Positions 26,981 to 35,117 of a stretch of DNA of 64,000 bases are shown here, one piece after another. A program made the translations under genes and the position numbers. This DNA comes from Nocardia speluncae NBRC 108251 (GTDB lineage: Bacteria > Actinomycetota > Actinomycetes > Mycobacteriales > Mycobacteriaceae): contig NZ_BDBZ01000001.1 in the NCBI RefSeq assembly GCF_001613245.1, positions 434,001 to 498,000 of the forward strand, in the 5' to 3' direction. A model generated the notes under the pieces. It was not told the DNA's origin. It did not search any database and was given only the letters and a program-made list of their open reading frames with translations. The number at the start of each line of letters is the position of its first letter. Position 1 is the stretch's first letter.

Positions 26981-27817
26981 CTAGTTTTGCCGCAGTCCGT
27001 CCAGCACCTTGCGGGCCTGGGATCTGGCGACCGAATCGAGTTCGTCGCGACCCACCGCGGGGGACTCCTTCTCACGGGAGAGTCCGATCTGCACCTGCAC
27101 TGCGGCACCGCCGTCCAATACGCACACCCCGTATTCGGCGTCGACGATGCCGCCGAAGTTGTCGGCTTCGAACTGCCAGTAGCCCCGGGTGCCGATTCCG
27201 GTGAACTCACCGGAGGTAACCTCGGAACCCTGGTCGGCGAGTTCGGCAGCCGTGCGCCTGCAATGGTCGTACTTTCGGGCGGCCGAACCTTCCGTGACGT
27301 CGGCCCACACCCTCATCATCGCGGTGTTCATGGGAAATTCGTCACCGGTCGAATTGTCGTAGAAGACACTGCACTGCAGGTTTCCGGACTTGCCGGACGC
27401 CGTAATCTGCTCATGTACAGGATCGGGACGCGGCGTGGACGCCCACCTGGTCAACGGCGTGGGATCGACCAGATCGCACGCATCGGTTACCGCCTCCATC
27501 GAGTAGATCGCCGGTTCCGGGCTCGCGATGGGGGCACTGTCACCCTTCCGGCCGCCGAGGAGCACACCGGCCACAACGCCGATCACCAGCACCAGTACCG
27601 CCGCCCCGACAGCACCGGCGACGATCAGGCCCGACGTGCCACGTCCGGTCTGCTGCGGATATGCCGGTGGCAGAGGCTGCTGAAGGTGCTGGTGCGCTGG
27701 ACCGCCCTGCCGATAACCGAAATGGGCCGCATCCGCCGGCCGATGTTGTTGCCACTCGAGGCAATTGGTTTCTCCCGTCTCCGGCTGATCACCAGATCCG
27801 TGCGGCAAACCGGTCAT
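26981..27817 (-). CDS. DUF3558-like membrane-anchored protein (copy 2)
   Basis: About 278 residues with the same plan as copy 1: His/Gln/Pro-rich N-terminus, membrane segment (LIVAGAVGAAVLVLVIGVVAGVLLGG), then VTDACDLVDPTPLTRWASTP and a C-terminal ARSQARKVLDGL that matches ARNQARQTLDGL of copy 1. The external domain contains three Cys residues beyond the CDLV position, so disulfides are likely. ATG 27817 (MTGLPHGSG) is chosen. The tandem arrangement indicates a local duplication followed by divergence. Function unknown. Confidence 0.75.
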   Translation of the reverse strand: MTGLPHGSGDQPETGETNCLEWQQHRPADAAHFGYRQGGPAHQHLQQPLPPAYPQQTGRGTSGLIVAGAVGAAVLVLVIGVVAGVLLGGRKGDSAPIASPEPAIYSMEAVTDACDLVDPTPLTRWASTPRPDPVHEQITASGKSGNLQCSVFYDNSTGDEFPMNTAMMRVWADVTEGSAARKYDHCRRTAAELADQGSEVTSGEFTGIGTRGYWQFEADNFGGIVDAEYGVCVLDGGAAVQVQIGLSREKESPAVGRDELDSVARSQARKVLDGLRQN

Positions 27818-28063
27818 GCCTGTAAACCCCTCCGGTCTCGGACGGGCCTCCCCCGACCAGCAATAGACTCCGGCCTGCATTCTAGTTGCTCGCTGAACCC
27901 AACCGGACGAGCGGCACCGCGCCTACAGTCCACCTGAGAGCACCCCCGGCATACTCGACGAGGCCGTACGGACCTGGCCCACCGGCTCGCCGCGGCTGCC
28001 GACAGCCACCCGGTTCCTCTCGAGAATCGGCGGAATGGCAGTGAACGCAGCGGCAATCAGAAG
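27818..28063. other. Intergenic region
   Basis: About 245 bp between the DUF3558-like gene and the convergent end region of the TetR gene. I see no gene, repeat or clear hairpin in it. Confidence 0.5.
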
Positions 28064-28675
28064 CTACGGCCGGGTCACCACCCCGAACACAGTCTGCAGG
28101 TGGGTATCGAGTACGGCCAGTGCGTCTTCTGGCGGTTGGTGCCCCAGAGCGGCCCGGACTCCGAGTCCTTCCACGAGCGCGAGCAACGCGGCCGACGTGG
28201 GCCCGGGGTCGAGGTGGGCGGGTACATCACCGGCAGTTTGCGCACGGCTGATGAGATTTGCGACGTAGTCGGCGAGTTGGGTGTCATCCTCGCCGAGTTT
28301 CACTGCGACGGAAGGATTTCGCGCGGTGTAGGCATAGAAGGCAAGTGCGACCCTACCTTCGATTCGGCGTGCTTCGTCGAACGGAAGTTGCTGAACGAGC
28401 AGGGCGCGGACAAAGGCATCCGGCGCCGGCGCCGGGCCGAGGGCAGCCACCTCACCGGTGAGCCGGGCCCGGGTGCGCTCGCCGACCGCAGCCAATGCGA
28501 AAACCACCATTTCGTCCTTCGTGCGGAAATAGTGCTGCACCATCCCGGTCGACACTCCTGCCTCGGCGGCCACGTGGCGCAGGCTCACTGCTTCCACGCC
28601 CCGGCCGGCGGCCACCCGTAACAGTGCATCGGCAATGCGGGTGCGGCGTTCATGGTGGTCGACCTGCTTCGGCAT
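28064..28675 (-). CDS. TetR-family transcriptional regulator
   Basis: 203 residues. The N-terminal helix-turn-helix (RIADALLRVAAGRGVEAVSLRHVAAEAGVSTGMVQHYFRTKDEMV) is typical of TetR. The rest is a helical ligand domain with FDEARRIEGRVALAFYAYTARNP. It is divergent from the P450 gene at 28,789 across a 113-bp region carrying a long perfect inverted repeat. It very probably represses itself and the P450, released by the P450 substrate or a related compound. Confidence 0.92.
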   Translation of the reverse strand: MPKQVDHHERRTRIADALLRVAAGRGVEAVSLRHVAAEAGVSTGMVQHYFRTKDEMVVFALAAVGERTRARLTGEVAALGPAPAPDAFVRALLVQQLPFDEARRIEGRVALAFYAYTARNPSVAVKLGEDDTQLADYVANLISRAQTAGDVPAHLDPGPTSAALLALVEGLGVRAALGHQPPEDALAVLDTHLQTVFGVVTRP

Positions 28676-28689
28676 TACTCGATGTTTTC

Positions 28690-28747
28690 ACATTGCAGTC
28701 GTATTGGACAGCAGCCTCCACACGCCTTTACAATACGACTGCAATGT
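28690..28747. promoter_or_regulatory. 17-bp perfect inverted repeat, putative TetR operator pair
   Basis: ACATTGCAGTCGTATTG at 28690-28706 and its exact reverse complement at 28731-28747, separated by 24 bp. With one mismatch the arms extend a few T/A bases outward. Centre-to-centre distance is 41 bp, about four helical turns, so two regulator dimers could sit on the same face. It lies between the divergent TetR and P450 genes and is AT-rich compared with the surroundings. Confidence 0.75.
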
Positions 28748-28788
28748 TAAAAACTTCCGCCTACCGGCGGAACAACCAAAGGCGTCAT

Positions 28789-29979
28789 ATGAGCTCGACA
28801 CGACCTCTCCCGTTCGATCGTCCCGAGCCGCTGAAGCCACCGCCGGCCTATGCCGAGTTGCGCGCCCGCGAGCCGGTGGCGGCGGTGACCACCCCCGCCG
28901 GGAAACCGGCCTGGCTGGTGACTTCGTACGACGGAGTCGCCACAGTGTTGAGCGACCCGCGCTTCGGGGTCGTCGCGCCGGGTGCGAAAACCACCGGCGG
29001 TGCCACACTGCTGCAGGACGGCGAACCACACCAGCGACTTCGCCGACTGGTCGGCGCAGCGTTCACCACCCGCCGGATCGAGGCGCTGCGGTCATCCGCG
29101 CAGCAGCTGGCCGACGAGCAGATCATCGCGCTGACCGCCTCGGGCAAGCCCGCCGACCTCGTGGCAGGGTTCGCCGCGCCGCTGTCCATCGCGGTGATCG
29201 CCGATCTACTCGGCGTCGAGATCACGGAACGGGGCCGGTTTCGCGAACTCGCCGACGCAGCAAGCAGAGCCGACTTCCTCGCCGATGGCGGGGCCCAGAC
29301 CGCAGAGCATGCTTGGACGCGCTTCGCCGACTACGTCGGCGAGCTGATCGCCACCAAACGTGCACAACTGGGCGACGACCTGCTCAGCGCACTCATCGAG
29401 GCCGGCGACGGCAACGACGGGCCGCTCGACGACTACGAACTGACCACTCTCACCCTGACCATCCTCGCTTCCGGCTACCTGACCGCCACCAACGCCATCT
29501 CGGTCGGCGTGACACAGTTGATTGCCGAAGGCCGCCTGGCCACGCTCGCAACCTGTGGGACGAGTGAGTTCGACGCCGTCGTCGAAGAGATCGTGCGATT
29601 GCAGATCGGCCAGATCGGTGAGGCATTCCCGCGCTGGGCTCACACGGATATCGAACTGGCCGGAACTCGGATCCGGGCCGGTGACATGGTGCTCGCGCGG
29701 CTCGGGGCCGCCAATCGCGACCCCGACCGCTTCGCCGAACCCGACAGATTCGATCCACACCGGGTGACGGCGCAAAAGCGGACAGGCCGCCACATGGCGT
29801 TCGGTCGCGGCCCGCACCATTGCCTCGGCGCCGCCCTGGCCCGGCTCGAAATCGGCATCGCCTTACGGACGCTGGCCCGGCGCCTTCCAAGCATCGGGTT
29901 GCACGGCGATATCCACGACATCCAATGGATTCACAGCCACGCCGACGCGGGCCCGATTGCCGTACACGTCACGTGGTGA
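28789..29979 (+). CDS. Cytochrome P450, atypical I-helix
   Basis: 396 residues, bacterial class I P450. The haem loop is FGRGPHHCLGAALARLE near residue 345, the ExxR motif is EEIVR, and PRWAHTDIELAGTRI fits the substrate-side strand. The I-helix segment reads ILASGYLTATNAIS, where most P450s have A-G-x-(D/E)-T-T; the acidic residue is replaced by Leu, which would alter oxygen activation. ATG 28789 (MSSTRPLPF) is favoured; ATG 28744 would lie inside the operator. No redox partner is encoded alongside. Control by the divergent TetR is likely. Confidence 0.9.
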   Translation: MSSTRPLPFDRPEPLKPPPAYAELRAREPVAAVTTPAGKPAWLVTSYDGVATVLSDPRFGVVAPGAKTTGGATLLQDGEPHQRLRRLVGAAFTTRRIEALRSSAQQLADEQIIALTASGKPADLVAGFAAPLSIAVIADLLGVEITERGRFRELADAASRADFLADGGAQTAEHAWTRFADYVGELIATKRAQLGDDLLSALIEAGDGNDGPLDDYELTTLTLTILASGYLTATNAISVGVTQLIAEGRLATLATCGTSEFDAVVEEIVRLQIGQIGEAFPRWAHTDIELAGTRIRAGDMVLARLGAANRDPDRFAEPDRFDPHRVTAQKRTGRHMAFGRGPHHCLGAALARLEIGIALRTLARRLPSIGLHGDIHDIQWIHSHADAGPIAVHVTW

Positions 29980-30215
29980 ACGCACAGAGACCTCACCGCC
30001 GGCCGGAACTGCATCAGCTGTCGCCGTGACGAGTTGCCGCTCGGCGATACCGCCGCTGCCGGCGCGAACGGTTCGGGCTCCACGTACCGGGGCCGGGGCC
30101 GCGACCACCGGCCGGTCGACGACCACATCGAGACCGCAGCGGCCTCTCCGCAAAAGGGCCAGTACTACGTACGTGGACCTGTACCAGCAGTCCGGTTGCC
30201 CGGCATGCTCGTCGC
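29980..30215. other. Intergenic region
   Basis: About 235 bp between the P450 gene and the YczE-like gene. A CTACGTACGTGG palindromic stretch lies near 30,165-30,176. No gene is supported. Confidence 0.4.
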
Positions 30216-30857
30216 ATGATCCGACGTCTCGTGGCGCTGTTCGCCGGTCTCTGGTTGTACGGGTTCTCGATGGCTGTGATGATCCGTGCCGCAGTGGGTT
30301 TGGACCCTTGGGATGTTTTCCATCAGGGCGTGACGCAGCATGTTCCGATGAGTTTCGGGACGGTCACCATCGTGACCGGTGCCGTTGTCCTGCTGGCCTG
30401 GATACCGCTGCGGCAGCGGCCCGGGTTCGGCACGCTGAGCAATGTCGTAATGGTCGGGGTATCGGTCGATATGGGGCTGTGGTTGCTGCCGGAGTGGGAG
30501 TCACTTCCCGTGCGTGTGGGAGCAATGATGCTCGCGGTGGTTCTCAACGCGCTGGCCAGTGTGTTGTACATCGGTGCGGGGCTCGGGCCCGGCCCCCGTG
30601 ACGGGCTGATGACCGGTTTGGTGCGCCGGACCGGTTTGTCGGTGCGCCTGGTCCGGACGACGATCGAGGTATCGGTGCTGGGCACCGGATGGCTGCTCGG
30701 GGGCGGGGTCGGCCTCGGCACCGCGGTCTACGCGGTCGCGATCGGGCCACTGATCCAGGCGATGATTCCGCTGGTGAACGGGTGGTTGCCGGGTTTCACC
30801 CCGTCCGGCCGAGAGCCGGTCACACCTTCTGCCGAAGCTGCTCCGGGAGTAAACTGA
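30216..30857 (+). CDS. YczE/YitT-family membrane protein
   Basis: 213 residues, mostly hydrophobic, with about five or six membrane helices. MIRRLVALFAGLWLYGFSMAVMIRAAVGLDPWDVFHQG and GAGLGPGPRDGLMTGL match the YczE/YyaS type of integral membrane proteins (repeated G-x-x-P-x-D-x-L/V pattern). Its molecular role is not established; homologues are sometimes linked to peptide export or metal handling. It is followed 64 bp later by the MBL-fold gene on the same strand. Confidence 0.8.
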   Translation: MIRRLVALFAGLWLYGFSMAVMIRAAVGLDPWDVFHQGVTQHVPMSFGTVTIVTGAVVLLAWIPLRQRPGFGTLSNVVMVGVSVDMGLWLLPEWESLPVRVGAMMLAVVLNALASVLYIGAGLGPGPRDGLMTGLVRRTGLSVRLVRTTIEVSVLGTGWLLGGGVGLGTAVYAVAIGPLIQAMIPLVNGWLPGFTPSGREPVTPSAEAAPGVN

Positions 30858-30921
30858 CCATTCGTTGTTCGACCGCGCTGGGTGCTGCGACCGGGGGACC
30901 GAAACGACCAGGACCTCTCCT

Positions 30922-31638
30922 ATGGAAACCCGAACCGACGAAATCGCTGACGGTATCTACCGGTTCTCCACCTACGTCCCCGAGGTGGGGCCCACCGGGT
31001 TCACATACAATCAATTCTTCGTCGACGCCGACGAACCACTCTTGTTCCACACCGGTATGCGAGCCTTGTTCCCCGCCGTGTCAGCGGCCGTTGCGCGGAT
31101 CAGGCCCGTCGAGCAGTTGCGCTGGATCACCTTCGGTCATGTGGAGGCCGACGAATGCGGGGCGATGAACCTCTTCCTCGAAGCCGCCCCGAACGCCGAG
31201 GTCGCGCACGGTGAGGTCGGCTGCCTGGTCTCGATCGACGATCTGGCCGACCGCCCACCACGGCGACTGGCCGATGGCGAGGTGATCGATCTGGGCGGGC
31301 GCCGGATCCGGCATCTCGACACCCCGCATGCACCGCACAACTGGGAAGCGCGGGTCCTGTACGAGGAGACCACCGGTGTGCTGTTCTGCGGCGATCTGAT
31401 GACCCAGCTCGGCAACGGCCCGGCGCTCACCGAAGCCGATGTCGTCGGTCCCGCGAAGATCGCCGAGGACCTGTTCCATGCGACCTCGATCGGCCCCGCC
31501 GTCCCCGTGGCGCTGAATCGGCTCGCGGAGCTGCAGCCCACGACACTGGCCGTGATGCACGGGTCCGGTTACACCGGGGACTGCGAGCGGGCGCTGCGTG
31601 ACCTCGCCACCTTCTATGACGAAAGGATTCCGCACTGA
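30922..31638 (+). CDS. Flavodiiron-like metallo-beta-lactamase-fold protein
   Basis: 238 residues. FGHVEADECGAMNLF carries the H-x-E-x-D diiron pattern of flavodiiron (ODP) domains rather than the HxHxDH of typical MBL hydrolases. Further metal ligands are plausible in RHLDTPHAPHNWEARVLYE, LFCGDL and AVMHGSGYTGD. There is no flavodoxin domain, so it is a stand-alone ODP-like domain, which in other bacteria reduces O2 or NO or acts as a sensor. ATG 30922 is preceded by AGGA about 8 nt upstream. Confidence 0.8.
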   Translation: METRTDEIADGIYRFSTYVPEVGPTGFTYNQFFVDADEPLLFHTGMRALFPAVSAAVARIRPVEQLRWITFGHVEADECGAMNLFLEAAPNAEVAHGEVGCLVSIDDLADRPPRRLADGEVIDLGGRRIRHLDTPHAPHNWEARVLYEETTGVLFCGDLMTQLGNGPALTEADVVGPAKIAEDLFHATSIGPAVPVALNRLAELQPTTLAVMHGSGYTGDCERALRDLATFYDERIPH

Positions 31639-31717
31639 CAGTCGCGGCGCTTCGGCTCGCGCGGGTCCGGCCCGGGGATATGAAACGAGTAGTGGCTCAA
31701 CACCCAGACCACGACCG

Positions 31718-32362
31718 TCAGTGGGTGGCCGAGCGCACCTCCGCGGCGAGGTCGTCGTCGACGGCCACCCGGACGAGCGCGGCGGCGAACTCGGCGGCCT
31801 CGTGGTCCGGCGCGAGGCGGGCCAGTTTGCCGGGGTCGGCGGGTAGGTCGATCCGCTGCGCACCGTGCACCGCGCGGCGATCGAAATGCGGGCGGACCCA
31901 CGGCCATACGTTCTGGACTTCGCGCAGGAAGATATCGCCGCCGGTCGGGCCGATTCCTTTGAACTGCTGGATGAGTTCGGCGGCGCGGTCCGGGTCGTGA
32001 TCGGCTTCGTCGGCTAGTTTGCGCAGGTCACCGCCATATTTTTCGAGAACGGTCGCGGCGATTTCACCGAGCTGGGAGGCGGTGCGTTCGTCGTAGCGGC
32101 GGTAGTGCCCGCGTCCCAGCGCGTCGACCAGTTCCTGCCACTGCGCGTCGGCCACTTCGCGGGCAGTCCGGTAGCCGCTGTGGACGAGTTCGGCCGTCGC
32201 GGCGGTCGCGATATCGGCGGAGATCCGAGCGCTGAGCAGTTCGGACATCATCAACAGCTGGAACAGCGGCGCCGGTTTGTCATCGAGCTTGATTCCCGCT
32301 TCGGCGGCATAGGTGCTACCGGCTCGGTCGAGTAGTGCGTGCACAACATCTCGCTGACTCAT
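31718..32362 (-). CDS. HhH-GPD-like (endonuclease III-like) protein
   Basis: 214 residues, helical. The C-terminal half contains LIQQFKGIGPTGGDIFLREVQNVWPWVRPHFDRRAV, a helix-hairpin-helix arranged as in endonuclease III/HhH-GPD base-excision glycosylases. No Cys-rich iron-sulfur loop is present, and the usual catalytic Lys is not obvious, so DNA repair activity is uncertain. ATG 32362 (MSQRDVVHALL) is chosen since the frame upstream is short and random. Confidence 0.7.
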   Translation of the reverse strand: MSQRDVVHALLDRAGSTYAAEAGIKLDDKPAPLFQLLMMSELLSARISADIATAATAELVHSGYRTAREVADAQWQELVDALGRGHYRRYDERTASQLGEIAATVLEKYGGDLRKLADEADHDPDRAAELIQQFKGIGPTGGDIFLREVQNVWPWVRPHFDRRAVHGAQRIDLPADPGKLARLAPDHEAAEFAAALVRVAVDDDLAAEVRSATH

Positions 32363-32464
32363 CGGGCCTCCTTTCCCGGCGCGTATACCCGCAACCCACC
32401 GGCCCACACCTGCACCGGCCTCGCGCACCGTTCCCACATACCGGGGGAACGGCGCGGGGCCTGC

Positions 32465-33427
32465 TCAGCTCACCGTGGCGGCGACCTTTTCCGCCTTGGC
32501 GGCTTCCCGGGCGAGCATCCGTGCGCGCTGCTCCTCGAACCGCTGCACATCCTTGCCCAGCTTCTCGAGGTATTCGCACAGCTCCTCACGACTGCGTTCG
32601 CCGCGCGCGGTGAAATCGGTGCGGTCGAAAACGTTCCAGATCCGCAGGACCGGCAGCAGGACGTCGTCGAGGTGCTGGCGCAGATCGTAGATTCCGTGTT
32701 TGACCATCAGCACACCGTTACGGCGCCAATTGGGCATACCGCGGCCTGGCATGGCGAAATCCTTGATGATCTTCGTGACCGATTCCATCGCCTGGTCGGG
32801 CGCGAGGTCGAACGCCGCCCCCGCCAGGTTGCGGTAGAAGATCATATGCAGGTTCTCGTCGGTGGCGATCCGCTTGAGCATGCGGTCGGCGATGGGGTCC
32901 TCGCATACCTTGCCGGTGCACCGGTGGCTGATGCGGGTCGCCAGTTCCTGGAAGGTCACATAGGCGACCTGGTCGAGCATGCCCATGAAGTACTCCGGCG
33001 CGTGCACACCGCGAGTCATGTGCACCATCCGGTCGTTCTCCAGCGCGACGGGGTCCACGCCCCGGGTGACGACCAGGTAGTCACGCATGGCGATACCGTG
33101 CCGGTTCTCCTCGGCGGTCCACCGGCCCACCCAGGTACCCCAGGCGCCGTCGCTGGAGAAATGTTCGCTGATCGTGCGGTGATAGGAGGGCAGATTGTCC
33201 TCGGTCAGCAGATTGGTGATCATTGCGACCTTGGCGACCTCCGACAGCCGCGACTGTTCCGGATCCCAGTCGACACCACCCATCGCGGCGAAATTGCGGC
33301 CCTCGTCCCACGGCACGTAATCGTGCGGGTTCCAGTCCTTGGCCGTGGCCAAGTGGCGATCCAGATTCTCGGCCACCACCGGTTCCAGCTCGACCAGCAA
33401 TTCGTGCTGCGTGATATCGCGTCCCAT
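32465..33427 (-). CDS. Acyl-ACP desaturase (DesA-type, soluble diiron)
   Basis: 320 residues. Two diiron ligand motifs, TAEENRHGIAMRDY near residue 110 and TDENLHMIFYRNL near residue 200, match the EENRH and DENLH motifs of plant-type soluble acyl-ACP desaturases and the mycobacterial DesA1/DesA2 group. It introduces a double bond into acyl-ACP using O2 and ferredoxin, contributing to unsaturated or mycolic acid precursors. ATG 33427 (MGRDITQHELL) begins the recognisable protein; the longer upstream frame is not protein-like. A 13-bp inverted repeat lies 29-89 bp upstream. Confidence 0.92.
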   Translation of the reverse strand: MGRDITQHELLVELEPVVAENLDRHLATAKDWNPHDYVPWDEGRNFAAMGGVDWDPEQSRLSEVAKVAMITNLLTEDNLPSYHRTISEHFSSDGAWGTWVGRWTAEENRHGIAMRDYLVVTRGVDPVALENDRMVHMTRGVHAPEYFMGMLDQVAYVTFQELATRISHRCTGKVCEDPIADRMLKRIATDENLHMIFYRNLAGAAFDLAPDQAMESVTKIIKDFAMPGRGMPNWRRNGVLMVKHGIYDLRQHLDDVLLPVLRIWNVFDRTDFTARGERSREELCEYLEKLGKDVQRFEEQRARMLAREAAKAEKVAATVS

Positions 33428-34015
33428 GCAGATCCTCTCGGCTCGTCCTCGGAAACGATCCGAGATCGGCGCCGGCCGGGTCCATGACCGATACGGCACT
33501 CGACGATCTCGGATCGGGTCGAACACACTCTCCCGCCCGGAGTTATCTCTCCACACTCCGCGCAGGTCATGCTCACAGCTACCCAGCGGTGCAGACGATA
33601 CCCGCTGCTGGGCAGAACGATCACCTGGTCGAGGCAACACCGGACAGGTTGTCCGGATACCCGGCGGCACCGGCAATCGATCACCGACAGGGTAGCAATG
33701 CCGGGGTGCGTGCCGGCGGTGGCCGAAATCTTCACGCTGATCGGGTAATTCATCGGCGGAGGGGCCGCGCGGGGTGGTCACGGGCCCGGGTCCGCCGGGG
33801 GCCGTTCCGGCGACATCACAACCTGGACCGGAAACGGCCGGGCTCCCGATTTCCCAGACGTGGGGCCGAAGATCCGAATGCGCGAGTTGTACCGTGGCCG
33901 GCAGGCGGCAGGTACGTCACCGCTTGCCTTACCTGCGGACGCAGCCGAGCAGCGCGATTACTGCGTGGATGCGTGCCGGTGGGCGGATCGTTGCCGATTG
34001 CCCCGGGGCGCGCTG
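33428..34015. other. Long intergenic region upstream of the desaturase gene
   Basis: 588 bp between the desaturase start and the IclR gene's 3' end. Open frames exist, but none has recognisable protein character. Apart from the 13-bp inverted repeat (33456-33468 and 33504-33516) I see no repeat or RNA gene. Confidence 0.5.
33456..33516. promoter_or_regulatory. 13-bp inverted repeat upstream of the desaturase gene
   Basis: CGATCCGAGATCG (33456-33468) and its exact reverse complement CGATCTCGGATCG (33504-33516), with a 35-bp spacer. Position relative to the desaturase start suits an operator or a 5'-UTR hairpin. Confidence 0.45.
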
Positions 34016-34888
34016 TCAGCCGGCACGGGCGGCGACGAGAGGGGCCGTCGTTTCCGGCGGGCCCGCCGGAATTCGTGCGTTACTCCGGGGACGGCGCCGA
34101 TCCGAGTGTTCGGGGTACAGCGTCCGCGATATCGTGCGGGCGGCGTCGGCGACAAGGGGAGCAACACGGTCGAGTGGGGCCGAGCGGGTGTCGCCGCACA
34201 GCGAGATACCGGCCACCGGGCCGTCGTATCCGCGGATCGCCACCCCGACACAGGACACTCCGGGCGCGGATTCGCCGTGTTCGAAGGCGAGCCCGCTGCG
34301 CCGCCGGATCCGGTTGAGTTCCTGGTGGAGCGCTGGGAGATCGCCGACCGTGCGATCGGTACAGCCGCGCAGGCGAGGGCTGTACAGGCCGTCGACGTTT
34401 TCCGGGGACAGCCCGGCCAATAGCGCTTTCCCACCGGCGGTCGCGTAGGCGGGCGCCCGGCCGCCCACCCGTGAGGGGACGCAGGTGGCGAATCGGCCGC
34501 CGACCTTGTCCAGATACACGCTGTCCCCGCCTTCGAGCACGGTCAGGTGCACGACCAGACCGGTCTGCAGATGCAATTGGTGCAGCAGCGGCGCGGCGGC
34601 CGCGCGGATTTCGCTGCGCCCGCCGTCGCCACCGGCCAATCCCAGTGCGCGGCGGCCCAGGCGGTAGCCGGACGCGGTGTGCTCGATCCAGTCCAGGCCC
34701 ACCAACTGGTGCAGGATGCGGTGCACGGTGGAACGGGGCAGGCCCGCATAGTCGGCAACGTCCTCCAAGGACAGGCGCGCGGCGCGGCCTTCGAACGCAT
34801 CGAGTATCACGGTCATCCGCTCGACCATCGATTGCGGCAGCTCCCGCGCCGCGTCCCGGGGGGTGGATACCAAGTCCGTGACGGTCAT
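34016..34888 (-). CDS. IclR-family transcriptional regulator
   Basis: 290 residues. The N-terminal winged helix (MVERMTVILDAFEGRAARLSLEDVADYAGLPRSTVHRILHQL) is followed by the IclR effector domain with TGLVVHLTVLEGGDSVYLDKV, AYATAGGKALLAGL and GVSCVGVAIRGYDG. ATG 34888 (MTVTDLVSTP) is preferred over 34906. It is divergent from the LLM oxidoreductase gene that opens the catabolic island. A palindrome lies in the shared promoter region, so it probably controls the LLM/ligase operon and itself. The effector is presumably a pathway intermediate. Confidence 0.92.
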   Translation of the reverse strand: MTVTDLVSTPRDAARELPQSMVERMTVILDAFEGRAARLSLEDVADYAGLPRSTVHRILHQLVGLDWIEHTASGYRLGRRALGLAGGDGGRSEIRAAAAPLLHQLHLQTGLVVHLTVLEGGDSVYLDKVGGRFATCVPSRVGGRAPAYATAGGKALLAGLSPENVDGLYSPRLRGCTDRTVGDLPALHQELNRIRRRSGLAFEHGESAPGVSCVGVAIRGYDGPVAGISLCGDTRSAPLDRVAPLVADAARTISRTLYPEHSDRRRPRSNARIPAGPPETTAPLVAARAG

Positions 34889-34933
34889 CACTTCCTCCAA
34901 CAGCACTGTTCAGAGGCCTTTCACAGGCAAAAA

Positions 34934-34955
34934 CTGAAATTCATTCTTGTTTCAG
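34934..34955. promoter_or_regulatory. Putative IclR operator
   Basis: CTGAAA-N10-TTTCAG (arms 34934-34939 and 34950-34955) in an unusually AT-rich patch, 46 bp upstream of the IclR start and 163 bp upstream of the LLM gene. Palindromes with a TGAAA/TTTCA core are common IclR-type targets. Confidence 0.5.
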
Positions 34956-35117
34956 AGTAGCACCCGAATGCTGCCTGTCCGTCAGAACGAACGAGATGGC
35001 CGACACGGCGCCGGGATACCACCCACCGGGACGGCCGGCGCTACGCGCCTCGCGAGCGCGGTAGAACGGACACCGACCCACTCGAGCCGGCACACCAATA
35101 GCGGAGAATTCGCCAGG

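Noticed and set aside
33484..34448. Plus-strand frames in the gap upstream of the IclR gene
   Set aside because: Composition is Arg/Pro/Gly-rich, they run into the antisense of IclR, and no motif is recognised.
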